NCBI GenBank assembly: GCA_050260015.1 | Contig: JBLNBN010000035.1 | Span: 1-47,726 of the forward strand | Origin: JBLNBN01 sp050260015 | GTDB lineage: Bacteria; Bacteroidota; Ignavibacteria; Kapaibacteriales; UBA2268 | Direction: 5' to 3' | DNA length: 47,726 nt | Part shown: positions 8,222 to 15,655 of the stretch, piece after piece | How the letters are laid out: each line of letters begins with the position of its first letter | Numbering within the stretch: the first letter of the stretch is position 1 | Translations under genes and position numbers: made by a program | Notes under the pieces: generated by a model | Databases searched by the model: none | The model's input: only the letters and a program-made list of their open reading frames with translations | What the model was told of the DNA's origin: nothing

Positions 8222-8500
8222 TTACTCTATTTCATGTGCGGATATTCGTGTTCCGGCGGCCGTCTCGAAGTTGTCGATGTCGCCGCCAGGGAAGAAATGT
8301 ATCCAGCCGACGCATTTATATTGGCCGATCGCGGCAGTGTCATTCAACCGGCATTTTTTCATCGAGCCGTCTGCGTAGCGCTCCTCGGGGCCGTTGAAGT
8401 AGGAGATTTTTGTCGGGGCGGGTTGGCGCAAGCGTTCGTACTCGACGGAGAAGCACCCGGCGAGGGCCGCGCAAAGCAAGATCGCTGCAATCGTACGCAT
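8222..8500 (-). CDS. 3'-truncated paralogue of the MORN-like lipoprotein
   Basis: This 92-residue ORF repeats the first ~91 residues of the lipoprotein at 2660-3280 almost exactly: lipobox ALAGC, then FSVEYE, LRQPAPT, EERYADGSMKKC and YKCVGWIHFFP. It stops at SAHEIE where the longer copy continues with YEIPPNSR and another 115 residues. Two further motif repeats and the C-terminus are therefore missing. ATG is preceded by GGAGGAG, so it may still be translated and lipidated. Both copies point the same way and flank the sigma-factor operon, suggesting a duplication followed by deletion or recombination. It could be a decaying pseudogene or a short functional lipoprotein; the high conservation of the retained part fits a recent event. 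Confidence 0.7.
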   Translation of the reverse strand: MRTIAAILLCAALAGCFSVEYERLRQPAPTKISYFNGPEERYADGSMKKCRLNDTAAIGQYKCVGWIHFFPGGDIDNFETAAGTRISAHEIE

Positions 8501-8666
8501 ATTCCGGCTCCTCCTAAACTATATTAGAATGATAAATAAGCCGTAGATTAATGCAAAGTTACATAGAACAGACTAATAAAGCAAGGTGATTAAAAAATAT
8601 TTATTGTTTTAACAGGATAATATACTGAATTCCTCTCATCATGTAGTTTCAATTTAGGTTAGATTA

Positions 8667-9089
8667 CTACCATTGCTCTAATCCTTTGTCTTTGCTACGT
8701 TGGATAAATGCGAAAGGCGGCTTGTGTTTGCGAACTGTATGTTTTATTTCGTCCCATAATCTAACGAGACGTTTAAACATTTCCCAAAAGGTAAGACCGC
8801 TATTAGGACTTTTCAGGAAAATCACCCCGACGTTGCTTTTGTTGTAAAGTTCTTTTTGATGGCGAATATGTTGAATGTTCAAGTCCTGAGTTATTACGAT
8901 TCCCTCTTGTTTACCGACGACTGGGATCCAGTCTTCGTCGAGCGCCCCTTTGCCAAATTCTTCTTTTATTGAAAGGACGTCGATAGGAATAGATTCCTGA
9001 TTATTCAAATGTGATTGAATGATATTAAATGCTTGAGCAAACTGGGGAGGTAGGTTTTCGTCGATGTATATTTTAATTCTTTTTTCCAC
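8667..9089 (-). CDS. PIN-like toxin, VapC45/DUF5615-like
   Basis: This 140-residue protein carries the short acidic motifs of PIN-like nucleases in the DUF5615/VapC45 group. IYIDENLPPQ near residues 7-16 supplies Asp10 and Glu11, ALDEDWIPVV (49-58) a central acidic patch, and GIVITQDLNIQ (63-73) the Asp after the third strand. These acidic residues would bind Mg2+ for RNA cleavage. The start overlaps the end of the DUF433 gene by 17 bases, the classic coupled antitoxin-then-toxin order. The region is AT-richer than the neighbouring ruvC, consistent with an acquired module. Toxin activity is inferred from family and arrangement. Confidence 0.85.
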   Translation of the reverse strand: MEKRIKIYIDENLPPQFAQAFNIIQSHLNNQESIPIDVLSIKEEFGKGALDEDWIPVVGKQEGIVITQDLNIQHIRHQKELYNKSNVGVIFLKSPNSGLTFWEMFKRLVRLWDEIKHTVRKHKPPFAFIQRSKDKGLEQW

Positions 9090-9702
9090 AATACTCCAAC
9101 GCGTCGTTGATTTGAGGAACAGTAAGATCGTAGAGGGAAGCGATAAATTCTTCCTTCTCGCCGGATTTATATAAATTGCAAATTGTCGCAGCTAATATAT
9201 TTGTTCCGTCAATTACTGGTTGCCCAAATCTACGCGCAGGGTCGCACACTATATTTCTATCTTTGCCCAAGGGCCACAACCGTTTAGCTAAATCATTTTC
9301 GCCGAAGTCAAGCTTTTTAAAGAAATATTTTATAAAATCAAGATTGAACTGCCTTGAGCCGTCAAGCGATAGAATATTTCCATTGTAACTAAAATAAATT
9401 CTCTTACCATCGGTACAAATGTTATCTATAATATTCTTTTTGGCAAATGGATACGAAGTATTTTCGATTTCAGCTAATTCTTCGTGCGCTTTTAACGCTT
9501 TAGTAGCAGTTACGCCCGAGTCCCTTAACTGAATAAAAGTATAAAACTCAACGAGCGTAAGGAAATTCACGGCCTTACTATTCTCAACTTTCCAGGAATA
9601 CCGATTGTCGTATTTCTTGCCGAAACGATTATCCCAATAGTTATTAGTCCAACGATTTACTTTTTGATTAGGTAACCGCAGGATATTAGCTATATCGGGC
9701 AT
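9073..9702 (-). CDS. DUF433 antitoxin, VapB45-like, with N-terminal DNA-binding domain
   Basis: This 209-residue protein has an N-terminal MerR-like winged helix (PDIANILRLPNQKVNRWTNN) and a C-terminal DUF433 domain (ARRFGQPVIDGTNILAATIC, then FIASLYDLTVPQINDALEYC). The same architecture is known for antitoxins of the VapB45 type, which repress their own operon and block the PIN-like toxin encoded next. The pair overlaps by 17 bases. In-frame codons upstream of the first ATG encode EIGSGIYT, which reads as a natural continuation of the DNA-binding domain. No ATG, GTG or TTG lies between there and the preceding in-frame TAA. The annotated ATG may therefore miss about 8 conserved residues, or the gene uses a rare start codon. 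Confidence 0.85.
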   Translation of the reverse strand: MPDIANILRLPNQKVNRWTNNYWDNRFGKKYDNRYSWKVENSKAVNFLTLVEFYTFIQLRDSGVTATKALKAHEELAEIENTSYPFAKKNIIDNICTDGKRIYFSYNGNILSLDGSRQFNLDFIKYFFKKLDFGENDLAKRLWPLGKDRNIVCDPARRFGQPVIDGTNILAATICNLYKSGEKEEFIASLYDLTVPQINDALEYCGKKN

Positions 9703-9829
9703 TGTATAGATTCCCGATCCTATTTCAGCTGAATTAGTGAAATCTGTTTCCCTCTTGTAAAAACTAAATTACGAAGTTTTCCTATAAGTTAGCACGATTT
9801 TTTTTCCTAAATATTATTCTTTTCATCCT

Positions 9830-10399
9830 TTACTTCACCCTCTCCGGGTTGTCTTTTATGAATTGGCTCCAGTCGGCGGCATTGCCTTTTTTGGATTTGG
9901 ATTTTGGGGCGGGGGCGGTCGTTTGGCCGCCTTTCATGTAGTGGCAGATAGCGACTGCGAGCGCGTCGGAGGCGTCGTAGAGAGCCTCGCGTTCGTCCTC
10001 GATGCCAAGTATTTTTATCGTCATGAACTGGACGGATTCCTTGGCGGCGGCGCCGTTGCCGGTCACCGATTTCTTTACTTCGCGCGCGCTGTACTCATAA
10101 ATAGGCAGGTCGGCCATAGCAGCCGCAAGCACGCTTACGGCGCGGGCGTGGGAGAGCTTTATCAGGGATTGGACGTTCTTGGAGTAAAACGGGGATTCGA
10201 ACGCCGCTACGTCGGGTTTAGTGCGCTTGACGACGCTCGCCAAGCGCACATAAATCTCCTTTAGTCTTTCGTTGAAGTCCTCGGCGTAGAGCTTCGCGCG
10301 GATTACTCCGCTCTCCACCATGCGCAATTTCCCCGAGGCTTCCTCTATTACTCCGTAGCCGCAAACCACGGAGCCGGGGTCGATCCCAAGTATTCTCAT
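9830..10399 (-). CDS. ruvC: Crossover junction endodeoxyribonuclease RuvC
   Basis: RuvC resolves Holliday junctions with RuvAB during recombination repair. The 189-residue protein has the RNase H-like fold signature: ILGIDPGSVVCGYGVIEE supplies the first catalytic Asp near residue 7, FESPFYSKNVQSLIKLSHAR the Glu and the DNA-contact loop, and DASDALAVAICHY the C-terminal Asp pair. Length is close to the E. coli enzyme (173 residues) plus a lysine-rich, alanine/proline tail. The ATG overlaps the TAA of yebC by one base (TAATG), so the two are translationally coupled. The yebC-ruvC order is common in bacteria. Confidence 0.97.
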   Translation of the reverse strand: MRILGIDPGSVVCGYGVIEEASGKLRMVESGVIRAKLYAEDFNERLKEIYVRLASVVKRTKPDVAAFESPFYSKNVQSLIKLSHARAVSVLAAAMADLPIYEYSAREVKKSVTGNGAAAKESVQFMTIKILGIEDEREALYDASDALAVAICHYMKGGQTTAPAPKSKSKKGNAADWSQFIKDNPERVK

Positions 10400-11148
10400 T
10401 AGTCGAGCTGTTCGGCTATTTCGTCGTCGATTTCTACGTTGGAGAATACGTTCTGCACGTCGTCGTGATCCTCGAAGGCGTCGATGAATCGCATAACCTT
10501 GCGAGCGTCCTCGACTGTTTCGATCTTGACGGTGTTCTGGGCGATGTACTCGAGCTTAGCTTCCTCTATCTCGAAGCCGTTTTCCATGAAGTACTTGTTC
10601 ATTTGGGCGAAGTCCTCCATCGGGCAGAGAATGCGCGAGCTCTCCTCGTCGTACTCCAGGTCCTCCGCGCCGCTTTCCAGCACGTGGTCCAATAGCTCTT
10701 CTTCGCTTTTACCTAATGTCTTAATTGTAACTACGCCTTTACGGTTGAAGTTCCAGGCGACCGAATTCGTTTCGCCCAAGTTCCCGCCGAGCTTACCGAA
10801 CATGGAGCGGATCTCCGAGACGGTGCGCTTCTTGTTGTCCGTCATCGTTTCAAGTATGACGGCGACCCCGTTGGGAGCGTAGCCTTCGTAGGTGATTTCT
10901 TCGTAGGTGGCGCCTTCGATTTCGCCCGTGCCTTTCTTGATGGCCCGCGTGATGTTATCATTTGGCATATTTACGGCTTTGCCGTTCAAAACGGCAAGCC
11001 TAAGGCGGGGGTTGCTATCGACGTCGCCTCCGCCCTCGCGGGCGGCTACGGTAATTTCTTTGGAAATACGAGTAAACACCTTGCCGCGTTTAGCGTCGGC
11101 TTTACCTTTTTTATGCTTGATGTTAGCCCATTTGGAGTGACCTGACAT
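10399..11148 (-). CDS. yebC: YebC/PmpR family protein (translation/transcription factor)
   Basis: This 249-residue protein is a full-length YebC/PmpR (DUF28) family member. The N-terminal signature MSGHSKWANIKHKKGKADAK is unmistakable, followed by the conserved NPRLRLAVLNGKAVNMPNDN and the middle-domain segment YEGYAPNGVAVILETMTDNK. Members were described as transcription regulators and more recently as ribosome-associated factors that relieve stalling at proline-rich stretches. The C-terminus is acidic (IDDEIAEQLD). It is the first gene of a two-gene unit with ruvC, with a TAATG junction. No clear Shine-Dalgarno precedes the ATG. Confidence 0.97.
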   Translation of the reverse strand: MSGHSKWANIKHKKGKADAKRGKVFTRISKEITVAAREGGGDVDSNPRLRLAVLNGKAVNMPNDNITRAIKKGTGEIEGATYEEITYEGYAPNGVAVILETMTDNKKRTVSEIRSMFGKLGGNLGETNSVAWNFNRKGVVTIKTLGKSEEELLDHVLESGAEDLEYDEESSRILCPMEDFAQMNKYFMENGFEIEEAKLEYIAQNTVKIETVEDARKVMRFIDAFEDHDDVQNVFSNVEIDDEIAEQLD

Positions 11149-11180
11149 AACTTTTCTATAGATTTATTTTACAAAAATTC

Positions 11181-11209
11181 TTGACAATGATTATAAAGAA
11201 TGCTAAATT
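11181..11209 (+). promoter_or_regulatory. Candidate sigma-70 promoter for the 35-codon gene
   Basis: TTGACA at 11181-11186 and TAAATT at 11204-11209 are separated by exactly 17 bases, a near-consensus housekeeping promoter pointing right. Transcription would begin near 11216 and give a ~55-base leader ending at the strong ribosome site of the small gene. In this AT-rich gap a chance match is possible, but the spacing and the gene downstream support it. Confidence 0.5.
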
Positions 11210-11253
11210 GCAACGTGTAAATTACGAAATTTAAATGAAATAGGAAAGCGAAA

Positions 11254-11265
11254 AAAGGAGGTGAT
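11254..11265 (+). promoter_or_regulatory. Near-perfect Shine-Dalgarno (AAAGGAGGTGAT)
   Basis: AAAGGAGGTGAT complements the usual 3' end of bacterial 16S rRNA almost completely and ends five bases before a GTG. Other genes in this window have short or no Shine-Dalgarno sequences, so this site is exceptional and fixes the start of the small gene at 11271. Confidence 0.65.
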
Positions 11266-11270
11266 GCGGC

Positions 11271-11378
11271 GTGGGCGATAAAGGCAAATACAAACCAGAA
11301 GATATTTTGATTCAAGGCAGGGCGGGAGGGGAGAAAAATCAATTAACAATGATCAATGATCAATTAACGGGCGTTTAG
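11271..11378 (+). CDS. Small protein of 35 residues, unknown function
   Basis: A GTG-initiated ORF encodes MGDKGKYKPEDILIQGRAGG followed by EKNQLTMINDQLTGV. It has a near-consensus promoter and a near-perfect Shine-Dalgarno with correct spacing. The first 20 residues are charged and hydrophilic. The last 13 codons are made of the AT-rich repeat AATTAACAATGATCAATGAT and its copy, so the natural C-terminus may have been replaced by a dispersed repeat. It ends two bases from the stop of the convergent T9SS gene. There is no signal peptide or membrane segment. I do not recognise the family. Confidence 0.5.
   Translation: MGDKGKYKPEDILIQGRAGGEKNQLTMINDQLTGV
11337..11368. repeat. AT-rich CAATTAAC/AATGATC short repeat
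   Basis: ATCAATTAACAATGATCAAT followed by GATCAATTAAC contains CAATTAAC twice around an AATGATCAATGATC core. A related CAATTAACCATTGATAATTA stretch occurs at 44909-44940. Such ATTGATAATT-type tracts are common dispersed intergenic repeats in bacterial genomes. Confidence 0.5.
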
Positions 11379-11380
11379 TC

Positions 11381-12778
11381 CTACACTTTTATAAATTTAT
11401 AATACTTTCTTCCCTGCTCCAGGAAATATATGCCAGGGGGTAGGAAAGAAACGTTCAACCGGCCGCCGTCGGGTTTGCCGGAGTAGACTTTGCAACCGAT
11501 AGCGGAATATAATGATACTTCATCTACGGCGTCGGCGAGTCCCGGCAGATTGATAAAGTCCGACGCCGGGTTGGGGAAGAGCATCTGCGAATCCCGGGAG
11601 GTTGTTCCCGGTATGTCGACTGTTTCGTCCGGACCGAATATAGCGTTGGATTTAAATAATCTGAGATAGCCGTCGCTGGAGCCTGCGGCGAACGAGACTG
11701 AATCGGGCGCGACCGCTATTTTCCAAGCGTAATCCCCAAGCGGAAACGGCATAGAATCCAACACGGTCATACTTGGGGTAGAGAAAATATAGAATCCGTC
11801 CCTTGCGCCGGCGATAATTCTATTTTCGCTAAGGCTGAAATGAAAGTCGAGCGGGGGATGCGGAAACTTTGAACCCCCAACAAGTTTGAGTGTATTCAGA
11901 TCCCACCATAGTACCCTGCTGTCTGATAATAATTCCGCAATTCGGTTTTTTTTCTGGAGAACTCTGAAAGTTCTAATACTTAACGGATCTTCTTTATCAT
12001 TATCAATTTTATGAATTTGGACAGGACTTAGTAAATTATTCTGTCCCGAAAGAAGATAATCGAATGAACTATGTGATCCGCCACCATGAGAAGAGCCAGA
12101 AACTTCAAATATATCAGCCAAAGCAATTATCTGATTGTTATTACAGATTTGGAAATCCCTTAAAGGCAATTCGCTTAAGGACTCCATGTAAGCGGAGTCT
12201 TTCAACAATTTAATCTTATATAAATTACCGAAATGTTTTGCATAAATAGTACTCGTACCCCACATTCTGTAATAGAATAATGAATAATATAATGTATTTT
12301 CGTTTCTATTAAAATTAGAATGCGAATAATATAAATAGATATGATTAGTATAATATTCTGTGTGAATACTAGTAATTGTAAAATTATATATAAGACTATC
12401 TTGATTGAGGTCATATATTTCTACATTAACAGTATCTCCATTATAATAGGCTGCCGGCATATTAGACATCTCATAACTTACAACTGCGGTAGTATCATCA
12501 GTTATGTTCATAAATGCAAATTTCTGTGTAGGGTATTTATGTTCTTTAACTAAGAAGCCTGATTTGGTATCCCAAATTTTATACTCGGAGCCGGACGTCG
12601 TGATGATTTTCTTTCCGCTATCAATGTAAGCGGCTGAAAATATAGCCCCTTGATGCGCGTTTAGCTCTTTATAATTCCCTTTGTCGATCCAGCCGGATGG
12701 TTGGGCGGTAGCCGGGCCCGCCGAAAAGCATAGGGCCGTAAATAAGATCAACGCGGAAACAGTAAATTGCCTGGACAT
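11381..12778 (-). CDS. Secreted WD40-like protein with T9SS sorting domain
   Basis: This 465-residue exported protein has a signal peptide ending near AGPATAQ (residue 26), propeller-like segments (LNAHQGAIFSAAY, EYKIWDTKSGFLV, RVLWWDLNTLKL, APDSVSFAAGSSDGYLRLF) and a type A T9SS C-terminal domain (MLFPNPASDFINLPG to YKFIKV). The centre (about DNA 11930-12560) is very AT-rich and rich in Tyr, Asn and Ile, with a Gly-Ser-His patch (GSSHGGGSHSSFDY). Both ends, signal peptide and sorting domain, have the GC-rich codon use of the surroundings, so the cargo domain may have been acquired separately. The gene stands alone on the minus strand. Ligand unknown. Confidence 0.9.
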   Translation of the reverse strand: MSRQFTVSALILFTALCFSAGPATAQPSGWIDKGNYKELNAHQGAIFSAAYIDSGKKIITTSGSEYKIWDTKSGFLVKEHKYPTQKFAFMNITDDTTAVVSYEMSNMPAAYYNGDTVNVEIYDLNQDSLIYNFTITSIHTEYYTNHIYLYYSHSNFNRNENTLYYSLFYYRMWGTSTIYAKHFGNLYKIKLLKDSAYMESLSELPLRDFQICNNNQIIALADIFEVSGSSHGGGSHSSFDYLLSGQNNLLSPVQIHKIDNDKEDPLSIRTFRVLQKKNRIAELLSDSRVLWWDLNTLKLVGGSKFPHPPLDFHFSLSENRIIAGARDGFYIFSTPSMTVLDSMPFPLGDYAWKIAVAPDSVSFAAGSSDGYLRLFKSNAIFGPDETVDIPGTTSRDSQMLFPNPASDFINLPGLADAVDEVSLYSAIGCKVYSGKPDGGRLNVSFLPPGIYFLEQGRKYYKFIKV

Positions 12779-13150
12779 AAACCCTCCGATCGATTCAATT
12801 TCCTAAAACTTTTTGCTAGCGCGCGCGCAAGACACCTATAAGAGCGAAAAAAATGCGTTTCGTCACAAAATTATTTTTTTTTCTTTTGAAGCATTGCTCA
12901 AAGCGGGATTCGAGGCGTTTTGTATCGTAGTCGGTTTTGCTTTTTTTCTTAAATTGACTTGTGTAATTAAAGTAAATTGAACCTTCGATCGCTGTTTAAA
13001 TTGACTTTTTTCAATCGCCAATACTCTGCGCACATTCTATATGCTGGGAAAAAACTCCGGCTTAGTAAATGAATTAAATCGTTTTCCACGTCTAAGGTGA
13101 TTAAAGCGAGAGGATTAGAGTAACGCTAATAAGAAATCAAGGAACTGCGC
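12779..13150. other. 372-base intergenic region, divergent promoters expected
   Basis: This gap separates divergent genes and must hold promoters for both. TTGACT hexamers occur at two places (inside AAATTGACTTGTGTAATT and AAATTGACTTTTTTCAATC) on the plus strand, but no convincing -10 at 16-18 bases accompanies them. Long T runs and a GCGCGCGCGC tract are present. No ORF, tRNA or strong hairpin was found. Confidence 0.4.
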
Positions 13151-13567
13151 TTGGAACTCGTAACGATAAAAACATTCGACAACCCGATAGACGCTCACTT
13201 GCTCAAGACGCAGTTCGAGAGCGAAGGTATCGAATGCTTCCTCTTCGATGAAAATATAGTCTCGCTTAATATGTTTTATAATATTACCGTAGGCGGGATT
13301 AAGCTAAAGATTTACAAGTCCGATATAGATAAGGCTATTGGCATTTTGGCTCTAAATAATAATCTCGCGCTCACCGACGAGAACGACCAACCACTGCTAT
13401 GCCCCAAATGCGGCTCGCCGAAGCTTTATACGAGTTACTCGAACCAGCGCAAGAAAAGAGGCGGAGCGTTCTCTATTATAAAATCCGTTTTAGAGGCGCT
13501 TTTTGGGGTCGTGGAGCAAAACGTCTATCATTGCAAGCGGTGCGGGGAGGAATTCCCCCTTGAATAA
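13151..13567 (+). CDS. DUF2007 domain protein with C-terminal zinc ribbon
   Basis: This 138-residue cytoplasmic protein has an N-terminal DUF2007 (putative signal-transducing) domain over residues 1-72 (IKTFDNPIDAHLLKTQFESE, then GIKLKIYKSDIDKAIGIL). A zinc ribbon follows, built from CPKCGSPK and, 35-40 residues later, CKRCGEEF. The start is TTG at 13151 with AAGGA eight bases upstream; no in-frame ATG precedes it. DUF2007 proteins are small domains of unclear function, often fused to metal-binding or membrane segments. The gene stands alone, with the next gene convergent. Confidence 0.85.
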   Translation: MELVTIKTFDNPIDAHLLKTQFESEGIECFLFDENIVSLNMFYNITVGGIKLKIYKSDIDKAIGILALNNNLALTDENDQPLLCPKCGSPKLYTSYSNQRKKRGGAFSIIKSVLEALFGVVEQNVYHCKRCGEEFPLE

Positions 13568-13601
13568 AAAAGCCGGCCCAAGAAGCGAATCCAAAGCCGG
13601 C
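13566..13601 (-). terminator. Possible terminator between convergent genes
   Basis: Two GCCGGC sextets (13572-13577 and 13596-13601) can pair into a six-base stem. On the minus strand the stem is followed directly by TTTTTT, which fits termination of the gene ending at 13634. The stem is short and the loop 18 bases, so support is modest. Confidence 0.4.
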
Positions 13602-13633
13602 GTTTATTAATTTCAATACAATTTTTGCAGGAA

Positions 13634-14617
13634 TCAACTGCTTAGTATTTTCTTAGTTAATCGTTTCAGGGCGGCCCGGAGATCGTCTATGGAATCCTTG
13701 TAGATGGTTTCGCTTGCGCTCGAAGTCTGGATTACTTTATCCCGCTCTATCTTAAAGAGGAATAGCTCCACGGTCGCGCCCTCCTGCCGGCGAACCACGT
13801 TGCCGCCTATGAAGTAATCGATACCAAACCTACGCAGGGCTTCAATTTCCTTCTCGGTTGTTTTCATGTAGTTTTCGACGCCGTACATCTGGTTCGTAGC
13901 GTAGACGGAGTCGCGGGTTGCAAGGTCGAACGCCACGAACTTCGGGCTGCGGCTCGCCTCCTCGAAAATAGTTTCCGCGGCGTCATAAGAAATAATAACG
14001 GGCTTTGCGAAGATTTCCCAGTTCTTTTTTTTCCCCTCGGGCGTTGGAATGGAAATTCCCCCGACCGCCAGCGCTTTAGTGACCGAAGTCGGAACGCCGC
14101 TCGCATGCATCCCGGCGTAGAGCGAGTCCTCGCCGGAAGCGTTTACTAGCGCGCGCCGCATAGCCAGTATAAGGGCCGGATCGAGCAGTTCGCGGTCCGT
14201 CGCCTTTTCGCGGTAGTTAATAAAAGCGTAGCCCTCGCCTCGTTTCGCAGCGAGCATAGGGACGGTGGGCTCCAGGACGATTTCCGTACGAATCATATTG
14301 ACGAACCGATCGGCCTTGACGAAAGCTATTTGACTTGCCCCCAGGGACTTCGCAACTTCCAGGGAAGTAGGGTTCTTGCCGGAGTTAACTCTAAGCGAGT
14401 TGGCCGCGGAGTCGCGGGCGCCTGTAAAAATTATATCGTAAAGCTTACTTTCGTAGACTGCGAGCGAAAATGCGGCGTCGATTTTTTTGGTCATCGAGGG
14501 CGGAAGATTTCTCCCGGCGCGGACTTCAGCGGGCATGATTTTAATCTTTTCCGAGCGCGCGGCTAAGGGCGTTGCCATAGCCAGCGCGCAAAGAATTACC
14601 AATCTATAATATTTCAA
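13634..14617 (-). CDS. Secreted protein of unknown function
   Basis: This 327-residue protein has a signal peptide (cleavage near ARSEK, residue 22) and no lipobox. The first half (IKIMPAEVRAGRNLPPSMTK, ...SKLYDIIFTGARDSAAN..., SLEVAKSLGASQIAFVKADR) resembles the general layout of CsgG/TolB-N-like periplasmic domains, where a short regulon of strands surrounds a helix, but similarity is too weak to assign. The second half has a related strand-helix pattern (EIEALRRFGIDYFIGGNVVR, ATVELFLFKIERDKVIQTSS), suggesting an internal duplication. It begins 4 bases after the stop of the PLP-enzyme gene, so the two are cotranscribed, though no functional link is evident. Confidence 0.8.
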   Translation of the reverse strand: MKYYRLVILCALAMATPLAARSEKIKIMPAEVRAGRNLPPSMTKKIDAAFSLAVYESKLYDIIFTGARDSAANSLRVNSGKNPTSLEVAKSLGASQIAFVKADRFVNMIRTEIVLEPTVPMLAAKRGEGYAFINYREKATDRELLDPALILAMRRALVNASGEDSLYAGMHASGVPTSVTKALAVGGISIPTPEGKKKNWEIFAKPVIISYDAAETIFEEASRSPKFVAFDLATRDSVYATNQMYGVENYMKTTEKEIEALRRFGIDYFIGGNVVRRQEGATVELFLFKIERDKVIQTSSASETIYKDSIDDLRAALKRLTKKILSS

Positions 14618-14621
14618 TTTC

Positions 14622-15575
14622 TTAGCTCCAAAATTTTCTATTTAAATCGACGTTGCCGCCGGAGAGAATTATGCCGACTCGCCTACCGCGGAACGGATCG
14701 GGATTTTCCAGCATCGCGGCGAGCGGCACGGCGGAGCTTGGCTCGACGATTATTTTCATACGTTCCCAGATCAAACGCATAGCGGTTAAAATGGAGGATT
14801 CGCCGGCGGTGAAGATGTCGGCGACGTTTTCGGTAATTATCTTAAAAGTCAGCTCGCCGAGCGAAGTTAAAAGTCCGTCGGCAATCGTCTTTGGGTTGAC
14901 CGAGGGAACAAGTTCCCCCGTCTTTAACGAACGGCGCGCATCGTCGGCGCCGGCCGGCTCCGCTCCGTAGCATATCGCGTTTGGCAAAAGGGCGCGCGTG
15001 GCGATAGAAGTTCCGCTGAGCAAGCCTCCCCCGCCGACGGGGGCCATAACTATATCGAGCTGGCCGGTCTCCTCGATCAATTCCGCCGCCGCGGAGCCCT
15101 GCCCGCAAATGACGTAGGGATTGTTATAGGGATGCACGAAAGCTGCGCCGGTTCGCGACTGAACTTCGGCGAGCGTAGTTTCGCGGGCGACGAGCGTCGG
15201 CTCGCAGTAAATGATCTCGGCGCCGTAGCCGGCCACGGCGTCCTTCTTTACCTGCGGCGAATTGCTCGGCATAACGATATAGGCCGGCGCTCCGCGCATC
15301 CGAGCGGCCAAAGCGAGCGCCTGCGCGTGGTTGCCGGAGGAATGAGTAGCGACTCCCCGGGCGACTACCCCGGCCGAGAGCCTTTGAACGGCGTTTGTCG
15401 CTCCACGGAATTTAAAGGCCCCGACGCGCTGAAAATTTTCGCATTTAAAGAATAGGCGAGCCCCCGTTATACCATCTATAGTCTGGTTCGTCATTACCGG
15501 GGTGCGGTGCGCGAAGCGTTCGATCGTCTTTCGCGCGGATTGTATGCCGTCAAAGTTCGGCGCGTATTCGCTCAT
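14622..15575 (-). CDS. Serine/threonine dehydratase or serine racemase, PLP fold type II
   Basis: This 317-residue enzyme belongs to the threonine ammonia-lyase / serine racemase branch of fold-type II PLP enzymes. Lys55 in GAFKFRGATNAV is the Schiff-base lysine; HSSGNHAQALAL is the substrate loop; PVGGGGLLSGTSIA is the PLP phosphate loop; ILSGGNVD near the end contacts the pyridine ring. There is no C-terminal ACT regulatory domain, as in catabolic TdcB-type enzymes or serine racemase, and unlike biosynthetic IlvA. Expected reaction: L-threonine to 2-oxobutanoate plus ammonia, or the equivalent with serine, or serine racemisation; sequence alone does not decide. It is the first gene of a pair with the secreted protein at 13634. 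Confidence 0.9.
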   Translation of the reverse strand: MSEYAPNFDGIQSARKTIERFAHRTPVMTNQTIDGITGARLFFKCENFQRVGAFKFRGATNAVQRLSAGVVARGVATHSSGNHAQALALAARMRGAPAYIVMPSNSPQVKKDAVAGYGAEIIYCEPTLVARETTLAEVQSRTGAAFVHPYNNPYVICGQGSAAAELIEETGQLDIVMAPVGGGGLLSGTSIATRALLPNAICYGAEPAGADDARRSLKTGELVPSVNPKTIADGLLTSLGELTFKIITENVADIFTAGESSILTAMRLIWERMKIIVEPSSAVPLAAMLENPDPFRGRRVGIILSGGNVDLNRKFWS

Positions 15576-15655
15576 TTAATTTTTCGATTAATACTATTGT
15601 TTAATAAACATCGTTTTACAAAACTAATAAAGCTTTGATTAATACAGAAATTCCA

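Noticed and set aside
11250..11270. Reverse strand resembles the 3' end of 16S rRNA (ATCACCTCCTTT)
   Set aside because: Only about 12 bases match and no rRNA sequence adjoins; it is explained as a strong Shine-Dalgarno of the small gene.
12202..12553. Overlapping 70-codon open frames on both strands inside the WD40-like T9SS gene
   Set aside because: They lie in the AT-rich core of a longer, well-supported gene and have Ile/Tyr-rich nonsense composition.
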